Source: Lapidilactobacillus wuchangensis (GTDB lineage Bacteria; Bacillota; Bacilli; Lactobacillales; Lactobacillaceae). Taken from it: DNA of 64,000 bases. The notes under the pieces are model-generated. The model searched no databases. It was not told the DNA's origin and worked only from the letters and a program-made list of their open reading frames with translations. The position numbers and the translations under genes were made by a program. Shown here one piece after another: positions 37,051-46,430 of the stretch (positions are counted from its first letter, which is position 1; each line of letters starts with the position of its first letter). Location of the stretch: positions 84,322 through 148,321 of the forward strand of contig NZ_RHOU01000006.1 of NCBI RefSeq assembly GCF_003946645.1, in the 5' to 3' direction.

Positions 37051-37572
37051 TCAACTGTCTAAACGACAATCGAAAAGTGCCAAACGCCGCTGAATTTGAT
37101 GCCAGTCCTCCGTAAAATTATCCAGCAACCACAACTGTAGCTCAAATAATAACGCGGCTGATAATACTTGTAATTGTTGCGTTAATACCGTCGTATTTTT
37201 TAGCGCCGTGATTTGATCATAATTAGCTGCTAAAGTTTGAGTGAGCGCGCGTTGAATCGCAATAATGATTTGCGTCGAATCACTAAGTTGATACATGTTT
37301 TTAACCAATACTTGATGATTACCAATATAAGCCAACAGAAATTCAGTCGTCGCTGGCCAATCTAGTTGATGGGTTTGAATTGGCGAAATGATCTCTTGTT
37401 GAAAAGTATAGGCAAACGTTTCGGGTAAGCCACCGCGAAAATGATAATATAATGTGGAACGCGACACTTGCACAGAACGCGTCAATTCATTAATTGTGTA
37501 GTGCGTTCGGGGCTGAATTGATAAATCCTGCTTAACAGCAAGCATAATTGCGACTTTTGTCATCGAAGTCAT
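37051..37572 (-). CDS. TetR-family regulator
   Basis: A 173-residue one-component regulator. The N-terminal helix-turn-helix reads YTINELTRSVQVSRSTLYYHF (partly, near residues 26-46), followed by an alpha-helical ligand domain of no recognisable class. The start is ATG 37572, six bases after GAGGTG; a GTG three codons earlier overlaps that site. It is divergent from the Ugp-type importer, so it may control that operon, although I see no clear dyad in the gap. Confidence 0.82.
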   Translation of the reverse strand: MTSMTKVAIMLAVKQDLSIQPRTHYTINELTRSVQVSRSTLYYHFRGGLPETFAYTFQQEIISPIQTHQLDWPATTEFLLAYIGNHQVLVKNMYQLSDSTQIIIAIQRALTQTLAANYDQITALKNTTVLTQQLQVLSAALLFELQLWLLDNFTEDWHQIQRRLALFDCRLDS

Positions 37573-37841
37573 TACCAACACCTCATCCTGAAAAATTAAT
37601 GGATATTTTTTTGAGTACTAAAAGCGCCACCAAATTAGACTAATTAAACGATTTGTTTAAACGTGCATTTCATAATCTTCAAAAATCAATATTATCTGTC
37701 CTAATGTTATTTAATTCACGCCGAAAAAAAGGCGGAAAAATTTTAAAGATTCCAAGACATTAACCACAAAATGTTGTAAGATATTTTTAGACTTAACTGT
37801 TATCTTGTGGTCGAAAAACAATTTTTAAAGGGGCGAAACAG

Positions 37842-38903
37842 TTGGAAGTTACCTTCAAAGATGTCTCACTTTCATATGATGGGAGCCGTGAAATTCTCCA
37901 TCATTTGAACTTTACGATTCCAGAGGGCACCTTGGTTTCGATTTTAGGACCAAGTGGTTGCGGGAAATCAACAACCTTAATGATGATCTCAGGTTTGTTG
38001 GCGCCAACCTCAGGAAAGATTTTCTTTGGTGACAAAGATGTTACTAAGCAAGATGCATTAGCACGTAAAGTGGGCATGGTGTTCCAAAATTATGCCTTGT
38101 ATCCACACTTAACCGTTCTGGAGAACATTATGTTCCCATTGAAAATGGCCAAGGTTAAAAAGCCTGAACGTAAAAAACGGGCGTTGGAATTAGCAAAATT
38201 AGTTCATGTTGAGGATCAAATCAATAAAAAACCTGGTGCCCTTTCTGGTGGCCAGCAACAACGGGTGGCCATCGCCCGGGCCTTGGCTAAGGAACCTAGT
38301 TTACTTTTACTTGACGAACCACTGTCTAATCTTGATGCTCGTTTAAGAATTGAAATGCGTGAGGAAATTCGCCGGATTCAACAAGAAACTGGCGTTACGA
38401 CCATTTTCGTCACTCATGACCAAGACGAAGCGCTTCATATTTCCGATCACATCATGGTTTTGAACAATGGCGACATGCAACAATTCAGTTCTGCTGAAAC
38501 CTTGTACGATAATCCAAGCAACTTATTCGTCGCTAAGTTTATCGGCGAACCAGTAATCAATACGCTGGAAATTTCTGACTTCCAAGGCGAACTTGATCAA
38601 CATGTCCCTGCTGACATTCTTAAAAATGCCGTTAGTGTGGGCATTCGTCCTGAAGCCTTGCAAGATCATGATTCTGGCAGTGACACCATTGCCACGATTG
38701 AAACAACCGTGAAAGAATTTGAAAAATACGGTCGTGAAAAGAATGCCCAGCTTGATTTCCATGGCAAGAAATTATTAACGACTGAAATTGAAAATAATCT
38801 CGAAAAAGATCAAAAATTAACACTCTACCTACAAAAGTCAGGTTTCTACTTGTTTGATCAAGACGGCAAACGAATCTTTGGCGGTGATCAGGATGCTAAA
38901 TGA
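37842..38903 (+). CDS. ugpC: Sugar ABC transporter ATPase, UgpC/MsmK type
   Basis: A 353-residue ATPase. The nucleotide-binding domain carries Walker A GPSGCGKST, the Q-loop VFQNYALYP, signature LSGGQQQR, Walker B LLLLDEP and the switch His in VTHDQ. The C-terminal 110 residues form the TOBE/MOP-like regulatory domain typical of UgpC, MalK and MsmK. The start is a TTG nine bases after AAAGGGG. It is the first gene of a four-gene importer operon and might also serve the maltodextrin importer, which lacks an ATPase. Confidence 0.92.
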   Translation: MEVTFKDVSLSYDGSREILHHLNFTIPEGTLVSILGPSGCGKSTTLMMISGLLAPTSGKIFFGDKDVTKQDALARKVGMVFQNYALYPHLTVLENIMFPLKMAKVKKPERKKRALELAKLVHVEDQINKKPGALSGGQQQRVAIARALAKEPSLLLLDEPLSNLDARLRIEMREEIRRIQQETGVTTIFVTHDQDEALHISDHIMVLNNGDMQQFSSAETLYDNPSNLFVAKFIGEPVINTLEISDFQGELDQHVPADILKNAVSVGIRPEALQDHDSGSDTIATIETTVKEFEKYGREKNAQLDFHGKKLLTTEIENNLEKDQKLTLYLQKSGFYLFDQDGKRIFGGDQDAK

Positions 38904-39786
38904 GAAGCCAACACTAAAATCAACTGGTAAAGCATTTCTTTATTTGTTACCCATGTTACTGATTACGGTGACTTTTAATATTTATCCAATTATCAAATCA
39001 TTTATGATGAGTTTTTACACCAAATATGATTTTTTCACGGATAAAGTTTCCAAAATCGGTTGGGATAACTTCACCTATATTTTCAACGATCCCGATTTCC
39101 ACATTGCTGTTAAAAACACTTTGATTTTCGTAGTCGGTGTAGTGCCATTAACCGTAATTATCTCACTGGTGATTGCCCTACTGCTTAATCGCATTAAGTG
39201 GTTATCTGGCTTATTCCGAACTGTTTACTTCTTACCATTCGTGACCAGTACAGTTGCCATTGCCCAAGTTTGGCATTGGATTTACAACAGCGATTATGGT
39301 TTGCTGAACTACTTCCTTAGTCTATTCGGGGTCAATCCGATTTCTTGGTTGGAAAGCCCCAAGTACGCTATGCTGTCGTTAATTATCATGAGTATTTGGA
39401 AGAACCTTGGCTTTAATATCGTGCTCTTCTTAGTTGGCTTAAATAATATTAATGAACGTTATTACCAAGCTGCTAAAATTGACGGCGCCAACTCCTGGCA
39501 TCAGTTCACGAATGTTACCTTACCATTGCTCTCACCAATTACGTTCTTAGTGACGATTAATGGTGTCATTGGCAGTTTCAAAGCTTTCGACCAAATCTTC
39601 GCCCTCTTTAATGGGAATCCAGGTCCAAGTAAATCAGCGCTGACCATTGTGTATTATCTCTACCAGAAATTCTACACTGAATGGAAATACGGCATTGCTG
39701 CTGCTAGTGGCGTGGTCTTGTTCTTCATGATTTTGTTAGTGACGGTAATTCAACTATCGTACAGCAAGAAACATGTTCACTATTAA
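38893..39786 (+). CDS. ugpA: ABC importer permease, UgpA type
   Basis: A 297-residue, six-helix permease of the carbohydrate-importer class. The coupling loop reads INERYYQAAKIDGANSWHQF. The start is ATG 38893, overlapping the end of the ATPase gene by eleven bases, so translation is coupled; the longer open frame lies within that gene. The resemblance to UgpA suggests glycerol-3-phosphate or a phosphodiester as substrate, but sugars are also possible. Confidence 0.88.
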   Translation: MLNEKPTLKSTGKAFLYLLPMLLITVTFNIYPIIKSFMMSFYTKYDFFTDKVSKIGWDNFTYIFNDPDFHIAVKNTLIFVVGVVPLTVIISLVIALLLNRIKWLSGLFRTVYFLPFVTSTVAIAQVWHWIYNSDYGLLNYFLSLFGVNPISWLESPKYAMLSLIIMSIWKNLGFNIVLFLVGLNNINERYYQAAKIDGANSWHQFTNVTLPLLSPITFLVTINGVIGSFKAFDQIFALFNGNPGPSKSALTIVYYLYQKFYTEWKYGIAAASGVVLFFMILLVTVIQLSYSKKHVHY

Positions 39787-39804
39787 GGGGGTTAGCGAAG
39801 ACTT

Positions 39805-40626
39805 ATGAAAGTTAAAATTGCCATGGTTCTGCGCTATGTGATTTTGATTCTCGGCGGGATCATCATGTTAATGCCATTCCTGTGGATGTTATCAACCTCA
39901 CTGAAAACACAACCAGAAACTGTTAAAATTCCACCAATTTGGATACCTAAGCAACTTCAATTCAGCAACTATATTGATGCCTTTAAAGCAGCACCGTTTG
40001 CCCAATATTTCTTAAACAGTGTTTTCGTGACCACCGTTACTACGGTCGGTCAATTGTTTACTAGTATTTTAGCGGCCTTTGCTTTTTCACGATTGAATTT
40101 CTACGGTAAAAATATCATCTTCGTTATTTTCTTGGGCACGATGATGGTGCCAGTAGAAATGTTGATCATTCCGAACTTCGTCACTTTATCGAAATTACAT
40201 TTAGTCAACACTTACGCGGCCTTAATCGTGCCGTGGTTGGCAAGTTTCTTCACTGTCTTTACCTTACGACAGAATTTCCAATCCGTTCCTGACCAACTCT
40301 ATTATGCAGCCAAAATTGATGGAGCTAGCGACTGGCATTACTTGTGGCATGTGCTAGTTCCCATCTCTAAATCGACTATTACCGCGGTTACTGTTTTGCA
40401 AGTCATTGGTTCTTGGAATTCATTCATGTGGCCGTTGATCGTCACGAATTCCGAAAACTTGCGGACCTTGCCTGTTGGGTTACAGGCGTTTACTGGGGAT
40501 GCAGGTACCAACTACGCGCAATTAATGGCCGCATCGACGTTCGTCATTTTACCAATGGTAATCCTATACCTCTTCTTACAGAAGTATATTATTGCAGGCA
40601 TCTCAAAAACAGGATTGAAAGGATAG
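39805..40626 (+). CDS. ugpE: ABC importer permease, UgpE type
   Basis: A 273-residue permease, partner of the preceding subunit. It has six helices, the coupling loop VPDQLYYAAKIDGASDWHYL and the usual ending AGISKTGLKG. The ATG follows GGGGG. It lies 18 bases after UgpA and nine before the binding-protein gene. Confidence 0.89.
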   Translation: MKVKIAMVLRYVILILGGIIMLMPFLWMLSTSLKTQPETVKIPPIWIPKQLQFSNYIDAFKAAPFAQYFLNSVFVTTVTTVGQLFTSILAAFAFSRLNFYGKNIIFVIFLGTMMVPVEMLIIPNFVTLSKLHLVNTYAALIVPWLASFFTVFTLRQNFQSVPDQLYYAAKIDGASDWHYLWHVLVPISKSTITAVTVLQVIGSWNSFMWPLIVTNSENLRTLPVGLQAFTGDAGTNYAQLMAASTFVILPMVILYLFLQKYIIAGISKTGLKG

Positions 40627-40635
40627 GTTTAAGTA

Positions 40636-41943
40636 ATGAAGAAAAAAAGTTGGCAACGCGCATTATTATTTGCAGTCGCTTCTTTGGGTTTAGTTTTCAC
40701 GTTAGCAGGATGTGGCAAATCAGCTGCTAAAGACAGCTCAAGTTCTAAATCAGCTGCCCCTGTTAAAATCACTTTTTGGCATGGGATGACAGGTCCTTAT
40801 CAAAAGGCCGTCAATGAAATCATTTCTGATTTCAATAAGTCACAATCCAAGTACAAAGTTGTGGGCACATCACAAGGTAACTACACTCAGCTTCAACAAA
40901 AGATCATGGCCGCTGCCAAATCAAACAGCTTACCAACGATCTCTCAGACCACATATACGACCGTTCCCGATTACACTGAGAACCATTTGTTGGAACCTTT
41001 AGATAATTACATGATCAAGGGCAGCAATGCCTTATCTGATTCCGACTTAAAAGATATTTATCCTTCTTTCCTAAGTAGCTCAAAATATCAAGGGAAATAT
41101 TACTCAGTACCGTTCAGTAAATCTGTTCGTGTACTTTACTACAACCAAGATATTTTAGACAAATACAATCTTGAAAAACCTAAGACCTGGGATGACATTG
41201 TCAAAGATGGCGAAGTCTTGAAGAAAGACAACATCGCGGCAATGGGCTTTGATAAATCATGGGATATGGAATTCGAAGGCTTGGCTCGTCAAGCTGGCAA
41301 TCCATTGATCAGCAAGAATCTCAAAGCTAATCTTAATTCGGCTGATTCATTAAAGGCAGCTAACTTAATCATGGATATGGTTAAAGATGGCACTGCTAAA
41401 ACGGCCGGTGAAGATTTCTACTACACGCAAGCATTCACTCAAGGTAAGTCAGCCTTCTACGCTGGCTCTTCTGCAGGTGTCACTCAAATGGTCGCACAAG
41501 CTCCTAAGACTATGAAATGGGGCACAATGCCATTACCAAGCTGGAATGGCAAGAAGGCTACTGAAATTGCCGGTAACGACATTGTGATGTTCAAGAGTGG
41601 TAGCGATGATCAGAAAAAAGGTGCTTGGGCATTCATGAAATACTTAATGTCAAAGAACGAAACTGCTAAATGGGCAACCTTAACCGGCTACGTCCCATTA
41701 CGTGAATCAGCAACTAAGACGGCCGACTTCAAGAAATATCTTGCTGACAAGCCTTATAACCAAGCTGCTGTTGATTCATTACCTGATGGTTTCCAATCCA
41801 ATGCATTCAAAGGCTTCTCTGAATATCGGACGAAGTTGTTGGACTCAGTTGATGCTATGTTAACTAAGAATGAACCAGTTAAAAAGTCTCTTGATACGCT
41901 CCAGACACAAACTGAAAAAATCATTAAAGATAACAAAGAATAA
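40636..41943 (+). CDS. ugpB: ABC importer substrate-binding lipoprotein, UgpB type
   Basis: A 435-residue binding protein with a lipoprotein signal ending in LAGC (Cys26). The mature chain starts with ITFWHGMTGPYQKAVNEII and contains YYSVPFSKSVRVLYYNQD, features of UgpB-like proteins that bind glycerol-3-phosphate or glycerophosphodiesters. It is last in the operon, placed after the permeases, unlike malE, which comes first. Substrate is inferred from family resemblance only. Confidence 0.87.
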   Translation: MKKKSWQRALLFAVASLGLVFTLAGCGKSAAKDSSSSKSAAPVKITFWHGMTGPYQKAVNEIISDFNKSQSKYKVVGTSQGNYTQLQQKIMAAAKSNSLPTISQTTYTTVPDYTENHLLEPLDNYMIKGSNALSDSDLKDIYPSFLSSSKYQGKYYSVPFSKSVRVLYYNQDILDKYNLEKPKTWDDIVKDGEVLKKDNIAAMGFDKSWDMEFEGLARQAGNPLISKNLKANLNSADSLKAANLIMDMVKDGTAKTAGEDFYYTQAFTQGKSAFYAGSSAGVTQMVAQAPKTMKWGTMPLPSWNGKKATEIAGNDIVMFKSGSDDQKKGAWAFMKYLMSKNETAKWATLTGYVPLRESATKTADFKKYLADKPYNQAAVDSLPDGFQSNAFKGFSEYRTKLLDSVDAMLTKNEPVKKSLDTLQTQTEKIIKDNKE

Positions 41944-41964
41944 CACATAATTTTATGAGATGCC

Positions 41965-42002
41965 TAAAAAGGGCTGAGGATTTTATCCCCAGCCTTTTTT
42001 AA
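41965..42002 (+). terminator. Terminator of the Ugp-type operon
   Basis: AAAAAGGGCTGAGGA pairs with TCCCCAGCCTTTTTT with one mismatch and is followed by a T run on the plus strand. It lies about 25 bases after the binding-protein stop codon. Confidence 0.88.
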
Positions 42003-42043
42003 TTACGCAAAATCTATCTTTTCACTTTAATTATTTAAAAATT

Positions 42044-42409
42044 TTATTGGACTTGGTAACCATTTTGCACCAGAATATCTTTCGCAGCCTGATATTTAGC
42101 CGCCTTCAACAAAATATAATCGGTATTATAAGTCGAAATCGCAAAAATACTGATCTGTTCTGCCGCTAAAATTGAGGCAATTTTGGCTAAAATCCCGACT
42201 AAACTAAAATCTAACACCCCAGTAATTTTAAGACCGACCCAGCCATCTTCCCGATTAATTGTGGTCGCAGGCACAGCTGCTGTGGGTAACACCACTGAAT
42301 TCTCATCAACCGTCTGACCAATAAATAATGGCTTGATACTAAAATCAATCGTCGCCAGATCAGCAACTTGAATCACTGATAATGGCACTTGTAAATTTTC
42401 TAAAATCAT
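42044..42409 (-). CDS. ACT-domain protein
   Basis: A 121-residue protein made of two ACT-like halves (COG3603 type). The second is clearest: GVLDFSLVGILAKIASILAAEQISIFAISTYNTDYILL. Such proteins probably sense amino acids, but no function is established. It has a weak GGGGAAAG ribosome site and faces the end of the Ugp-type operon. Confidence 0.82.
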   Translation of the reverse strand: MILENLQVPLSVIQVADLATIDFSIKPLFIGQTVDENSVVLPTAAVPATTINREDGWVGLKITGVLDFSLVGILAKIASILAAEQISIFAISTYNTDYILLKAAKYQAAKDILVQNGYQVQ

Positions 42410-42594
42410 GAACTTTCCCCACTTTCTATGGTTATTGGTTTACTCTTAAACTAGCAGTCATTCTGCAAAAAAGCTAGTTGATTTGGCATGTTTTACTCTA
42501 ATTTGGGAAAATATTAGGTTTGCATTTATCAGATATAATCTAAACTATTACTGATATTGATCTGAGCTTATTGAGAAACAAATCATTAGATCCA

Positions 42595-42900
42595 AGAAAT
42601 CAAGTTAAATCGATTATGATTGCATCCCTGGCTTGCTGATTGTCTAACGCGATCTGTCGACATTGCAAACAAAATTGTCATTGGCACGAGCTTTTCAGAT
42701 TGCAAAATAACTCTATTTTCTCAGAAATTAGCCGGGTTTAACAGTTAAAAGTAATTCAAACAACCTACATCTAAACTTTTAATAAGATTGTCCATCAGGC
42801 TATTTTGATGCCGTCAAATTTTCAATTGTCGTTAACAGCGTAAGCCCAAAAACTTCGGCTAACAATCATCATTAGCGCTCACCGCCAAATTTAAAGACTG
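42595..42900 (+). repeat. Possible strongly decayed repeat copy (J)
   Basis: The gap of about 500 bases before the ABC permease gene has short stretches recalling the repeat family in order: CTTGCTGATTGTCTAACGC near 42633, then a weak central stem near 42770-42805 and ACCGCCAAATTT near 42880. The helices no longer pair well. I rate it as a probable decayed copy; nothing else is seen in the gap. Confidence 0.35.
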
Positions 42901-42918
42901 ACCGCTAATAAGAGCCAA

Positions 42919-43689
42919 TCACAATTCTTGATGGCGAATGGCGATTGTTGAGCCGACAATAATCACGATGATTAAGCCAACACTGGTGCCAATGATCGGG
43001 CCAAACTTGATGGTTACTAAAGTTTGGGTGGTGATTTGTTGAGCCGTGCCCATAAAATCAAAATATTTCAGCCAAGACCATTTTGTGGCCATCCCCAGCA
43101 GGGAGATCAGTAATGGCCACACCGCAATGACGACTGCAGCAATCACCGTCGAGTGTGTCAGAATCAGCAGCAACAAACCAATACCGAAAATAACGTTCAT
43201 GAAGAAGGCCACCGTCAGAATCATCATGCCTAAATGTCCCAACAAGGTTGGTAAGCTTTCACCCCACGCACGACCAGCAATTTTACCAGTCAGAAAAGCC
43301 GTTAAATAATAGAGCAAGACCAACCTCAATAAATCTAAAAATAACGTCAGAAATTTAGCAATAATAAACTGCAAACGAGAGATTCGTGAGATTAAAGTAT
43401 TTTTGTAAGTGCTTTGCGAAAACTCGTAACCAACCACAATCACAAAAATGCCTAAATAGCCATACAACAAGACGCTGGAAGACAAGGTCGCCGATTGTAA
43501 ACCGCTGAGAACTGTCCAGCGACTACTTTCTAAACGTTGCAGTAAATCAGTGCCATTAATCATGATGCCACCCACCGATTCTCGGGCCGTAATCACCGCA
43601 CTAAAAATAATCGTCAGTAATACTGTTAAATAGCAGCCCCAAGTATGGCGTTGCCGATAAAAGTCGGCGCGAATTTGATTGATCATCAT
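42919..43689 (-). CDS. ABC-2 type exporter permease
   Basis: A 256-residue protein with six hydrophobic segments, the form of the permease in bacitracin/lantibiotic-type export or immunity systems. It overlaps the ATPase gene by four bases (ATGA). Together with the divergent two-component system this suggests a peptide-antibiotic sensing and detoxification module, but no substrate can be read from the sequence. Confidence 0.83.
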   Translation of the reverse strand: MMINQIRADFYRQRHTWGCYLTVLLTIIFSAVITARESVGGIMINGTDLLQRLESSRWTVLSGLQSATLSSSVLLYGYLGIFVIVVGYEFSQSTYKNTLISRISRLQFIIAKFLTLFLDLLRLVLLYYLTAFLTGKIAGRAWGESLPTLLGHLGMMILTVAFFMNVIFGIGLLLLILTHSTVIAAVVIAVWPLLISLLGMATKWSWLKYFDFMGTAQQITTQTLVTIKFGPIIGTSVGLIIVIIVGSTIAIRHQEL

Positions 43690-44603
43690 TGGCGGCCTTC
43701 TTTCTTCAATAATGAGGTGTAGTACTCTTCTAACGAACCAGCGCGTTGATTAATTGCCGTCACCGCCACACCGGCACTGACCAATAACTGATTAATTTGC
43801 GCCGGATTAACATCGACTTGCTGGACTAACAAATGTTGATCATCAAGTACTTGCAGTGACTTGTAATGAGCCTGATCGAGAATTTGCGCCGCCTGGGCTA
43901 CCATACTTGTCGTAATCAGAACTCCGGCTTGATTAGCCTCATCCAATTCAGCCTTGGATAATTGTTGAATTAATCGGCCTTGGTGAATAAAACCAAACCG
44001 AGTTGAAACTTGATATAACTCAGTGAGAATATGACTTGAAATCAGGATTGTGGTTTGTCGTTCTTGATTAAGTTGTTTTAATAATTGCCGAAACTCAATA
44101 ATTCCCTCTGGATCTAAACCATTAATTGGCTCATCTAAGATCAAAAAATCTGGTTGTGGTAAAATGGCCAGTCCCAATCCTAGCCGTTGTTTTTGCCCTA
44201 AGGATAAATGGCCAGCTTTAGTGTTGGCCTTGGCTGTTAAGCCAACGAAGGCCAGCGTTTGCTTGACCAATGGTGAGGCTGGTAAACCATGTTGGATCGC
44301 ACATAATTTTAAATTCTCAGCGACGGTTAATTTTTTAAAAAATGCGGGGCTTTCAATAATGGCTCCAACATGGCTCAGTGCTTGTTGGTAATGTTGGCCT
44401 GTGGCGCCCAGTAGCGTGATTTGGCCCTGTTGTAACGGCGACAGTTGCGTGATCAAACGCATTAAAGTCGTTTTGCCAGCACCGTTCTCGCCGATCAAAC
44501 CGAAAATATCACCTTGATTAATCGTTAGGTTAATATCGCTTAACGCTTGATAATGACCGAAACGTTTACTGACTTGGTTTATTTGTAAAACAGGAACTGT
44601 CAT
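43686..44603 (-). CDS. ABC exporter ATPase, BcrA type
   Basis: A 305-residue ATPase with Walker A GENGAGKTT, signature LSLGQKQR, Walker B FLILDEP and the switch His in SSHIL. A C-terminal segment of about 90 residues follows, as in BcrA and lantibiotic immunity ATPases. It is translated together with the permease gene and is divergent from the response regulator across a gap of 136 bases. Confidence 0.9.
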   Translation of the reverse strand: MTVPVLQINQVSKRFGHYQALSDINLTINQGDIFGLIGENGAGKTTLMRLITQLSPLQQGQITLLGATGQHYQQALSHVGAIIESPAFFKKLTVAENLKLCAIQHGLPASPLVKQTLAFVGLTAKANTKAGHLSLGQKQRLGLGLAILPQPDFLILDEPINGLDPEGIIEFRQLLKQLNQERQTTILISSHILTELYQVSTRFGFIHQGRLIQQLSKAELDEANQAGVLITTSMVAQAAQILDQAHYKSLQVLDDQHLLVQQVDVNPAQINQLLVSAGVAVTAINQRAGSLEEYYTSLLKKEGRQ

Positions 44604-44682
44604 CTCATTACCTCCATTTCACGACTTAGTTTAAGCTAGCATCCTTAAATTTGGCCATAAAACTTCCTTAATTAAACCTAAA

Positions 44683-44711
44683 TTGTTGTTCTGATAACCA
44701 TCAGCTATACT
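44683..44711 (+). promoter_or_regulatory. Probable promoter of the two-component system
   Basis: TTGTTG (44683-44688) and TATACT (44706-44711) are separated by 17 bases and face the response regulator gene, whose start is 29 bases further on. The shared gap is short, so the exporter promoter must lie beside it. Confidence 0.5.
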
Positions 44712-44739
44712 TGAGATAGCATTAGCAATGGAGGCAATC

Positions 44740-45405
44740 ATGAAAATTTTAATTGTAGAAGACAATCGGGATATTCAAGCACTATTAACTGAAGTGTTAA
44801 CACCAACTTATCAAATTGCTTCGGCCTTCGACGGCATTACCGGCTTAAAATTAGCGACCCAGGAACAACCAGATTTAATTATTCTCGACTTAATGTTACC
44901 GAATTTAACGGGTGAAAGTGTCTTAAAAACTATTCGACGTTCATCAACGGTGCCAATTATCGTCCTGACTGCCATTCAAGATAAGCAAAAAACAGTCGCT
45001 CTACTTCAAGCCGGCGCTAATGATTACCTCACCAAACCGTTTGATCTTGATGAATTAGTTGCCCGAATCGAAGTCCAGTTACGAGCACAGCCTTCACAGT
45101 TACCTAGCAATAAATTAACTTTTGCTGAAATCACTTTAGACTTGATCACCCACGAAATTTTCGTCAACAACCAACCACTCACCTTACCGAAAAAAGAATT
45201 TGCCATGTTGGTCTTATTATTACGTCATCCCCATCAGGTCTTCGCCAAAGCGCAATTATACGAAACAGTTTGGGGTGAACCTTATCGGGACGCTGAGAAT
45301 ACCTTGAATGTGCATCTCAGCAATCTCCGCGTCAAAATCAATGAACTTGCCCAACAACCTCAGTATATTATCTCCATTTGGGGCATTGGCGTTCGCTTAG
45401 TTTAG
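44740..45405 (+). CDS. OmpR-family response regulator
   Basis: A 221-residue regulator: receiver domain with phosphorylation site Asp50 (LIILDLMLPN) and the conserved Lys in YLTKPFD, then a winged-helix domain ending in YIISIWGIGVRLV. The start is ATG 44740, behind GGAGG; an upstream in-frame ATG overlaps that site. The kinase gene follows 12 bases later, and the ABC exporter is divergent and is probably its target. Confidence 0.9.
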   Translation: MKILIVEDNRDIQALLTEVLTPTYQIASAFDGITGLKLATQEQPDLIILDLMLPNLTGESVLKTIRRSSTVPIIVLTAIQDKQKTVALLQAGANDYLTKPFDLDELVARIEVQLRAQPSQLPSNKLTFAEITLDLITHEIFVNNQPLTLPKKEFAMLVLLLRHPHQVFAKAQLYETVWGEPYRDAENTLNVHLSNLRVKINELAQQPQYIISIWGIGVRLV

Positions 45406-45417
45406 GAGCTCAGCAAT

Positions 45418-46317
45418 ATGATCATAATCTTAATTATTCTCGGCCTGATCAATTTAATTTTATTAGGTGGTTTGCTAATGATCGTCTTCGACTTAAAGCG
45501 AATCATTAGCGACCTGAACTACATCAATCAGCATCAAACCAACGCTTTCGTGACGACCAGTACTAACTTACCATTCATCCGACGACTGATTGAAGTGATC
45601 AACACCAATTTAACCAAGCTGCAGACGACCCAGCGCACCATCAATCACCAAGAGAAAAAAATGCACCAGCTACTCATGAACCTGATTCATGATCTTAAAA
45701 CGCCCTTAGCAGTAGCCATGGGTTACGGTCAACTACTGGCCCGACAGACGACTAGCAGCAATCAGCCAACGATTAATCGGATCACGACTAATCTGAAAGC
45801 GGTCAATTACTACATTCAGCATTTAACCGATTTTAATCTAATCCAGGCACAAGCAGCCCAGCTTCAACTCCAAACTTGTCACCTGTCACAATTATTGACA
45901 AGTGAACTGCTCAACTTTTACGATGAACTAACAGCGAAACAAATTACCGTTGACCTCCAAATTGCGCCGAATATTGATTGGACAATTGATGTGACCCTGC
46001 TCAAGCGAATTATTCAAAACTTAGTCAGTAACTGGCTTAAATATGCAACAAAAACCGCCACGGTTAAATTAGCAACCGTTGATCAACAACACATCGAACT
46101 TAGTTTCAGCAATCAAACTGACACAATTATTGAACGTCCTGAACTGTTAACCGAACGTTTTTACACCAGTGACACCGCCCACACCTATCAAAGTACTGGC
46201 CTCGGTTTGAATATCGTTCAGTCATTGACTACCACCCTTGGCGGTAAAATGTTACTGACGACTGATCCGCAACAATTTCAAGTTCAACTGCAATTTCATC
46301 GACTTGATCCTCAATAA
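45418..46317 (+). CDS. Sensor histidine kinase
   Basis: A 299-residue kinase with one N-terminal membrane helix (about 2-24) and no sizeable extracellular domain. The H-box is LIHDLKTPLAV with phospho-acceptor His91; the N-box is IIQNLVSNWLKYA and the G-box STGLGLNIVQSL. The lack of a sensor domain suggests signal reception within the membrane or through the partner exporter, as in other kinases paired with peptide transporters. Confidence 0.88.
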   Translation: MIIILIILGLINLILLGGLLMIVFDLKRIISDLNYINQHQTNAFVTTSTNLPFIRRLIEVINTNLTKLQTTQRTINHQEKKMHQLLMNLIHDLKTPLAVAMGYGQLLARQTTSSNQPTINRITTNLKAVNYYIQHLTDFNLIQAQAAQLQLQTCHLSQLLTSELLNFYDELTAKQITVDLQIAPNIDWTIDVTLLKRIIQNLVSNWLKYATKTATVKLATVDQQHIELSFSNQTDTIIERPELLTERFYTSDTAHTYQSTGLGLNIVQSLTTTLGGKMLLTTDPQQFQVQLQFHRLDPQ

Positions 46318-46326
46318 TTAACCATT

Positions 46327-46370
46327 CAAAAAAGCGTGTTGATAGTAAAATATCAACACGCTTTTTAATT
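46327..46370. terminator. Terminator after the histidine kinase gene
   Basis: AAAAGCGTGTTGATA pairs with TATCAACACGCTTTT around a short loop, with A and T runs on both sides. Confidence 0.9.
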
Positions 46371-46430
46371 TGAATTTCTTTTCCGAAAGCCCTGGTCGAT
46401 GATGCACCACAACCAGAAATAGCAACTGAT

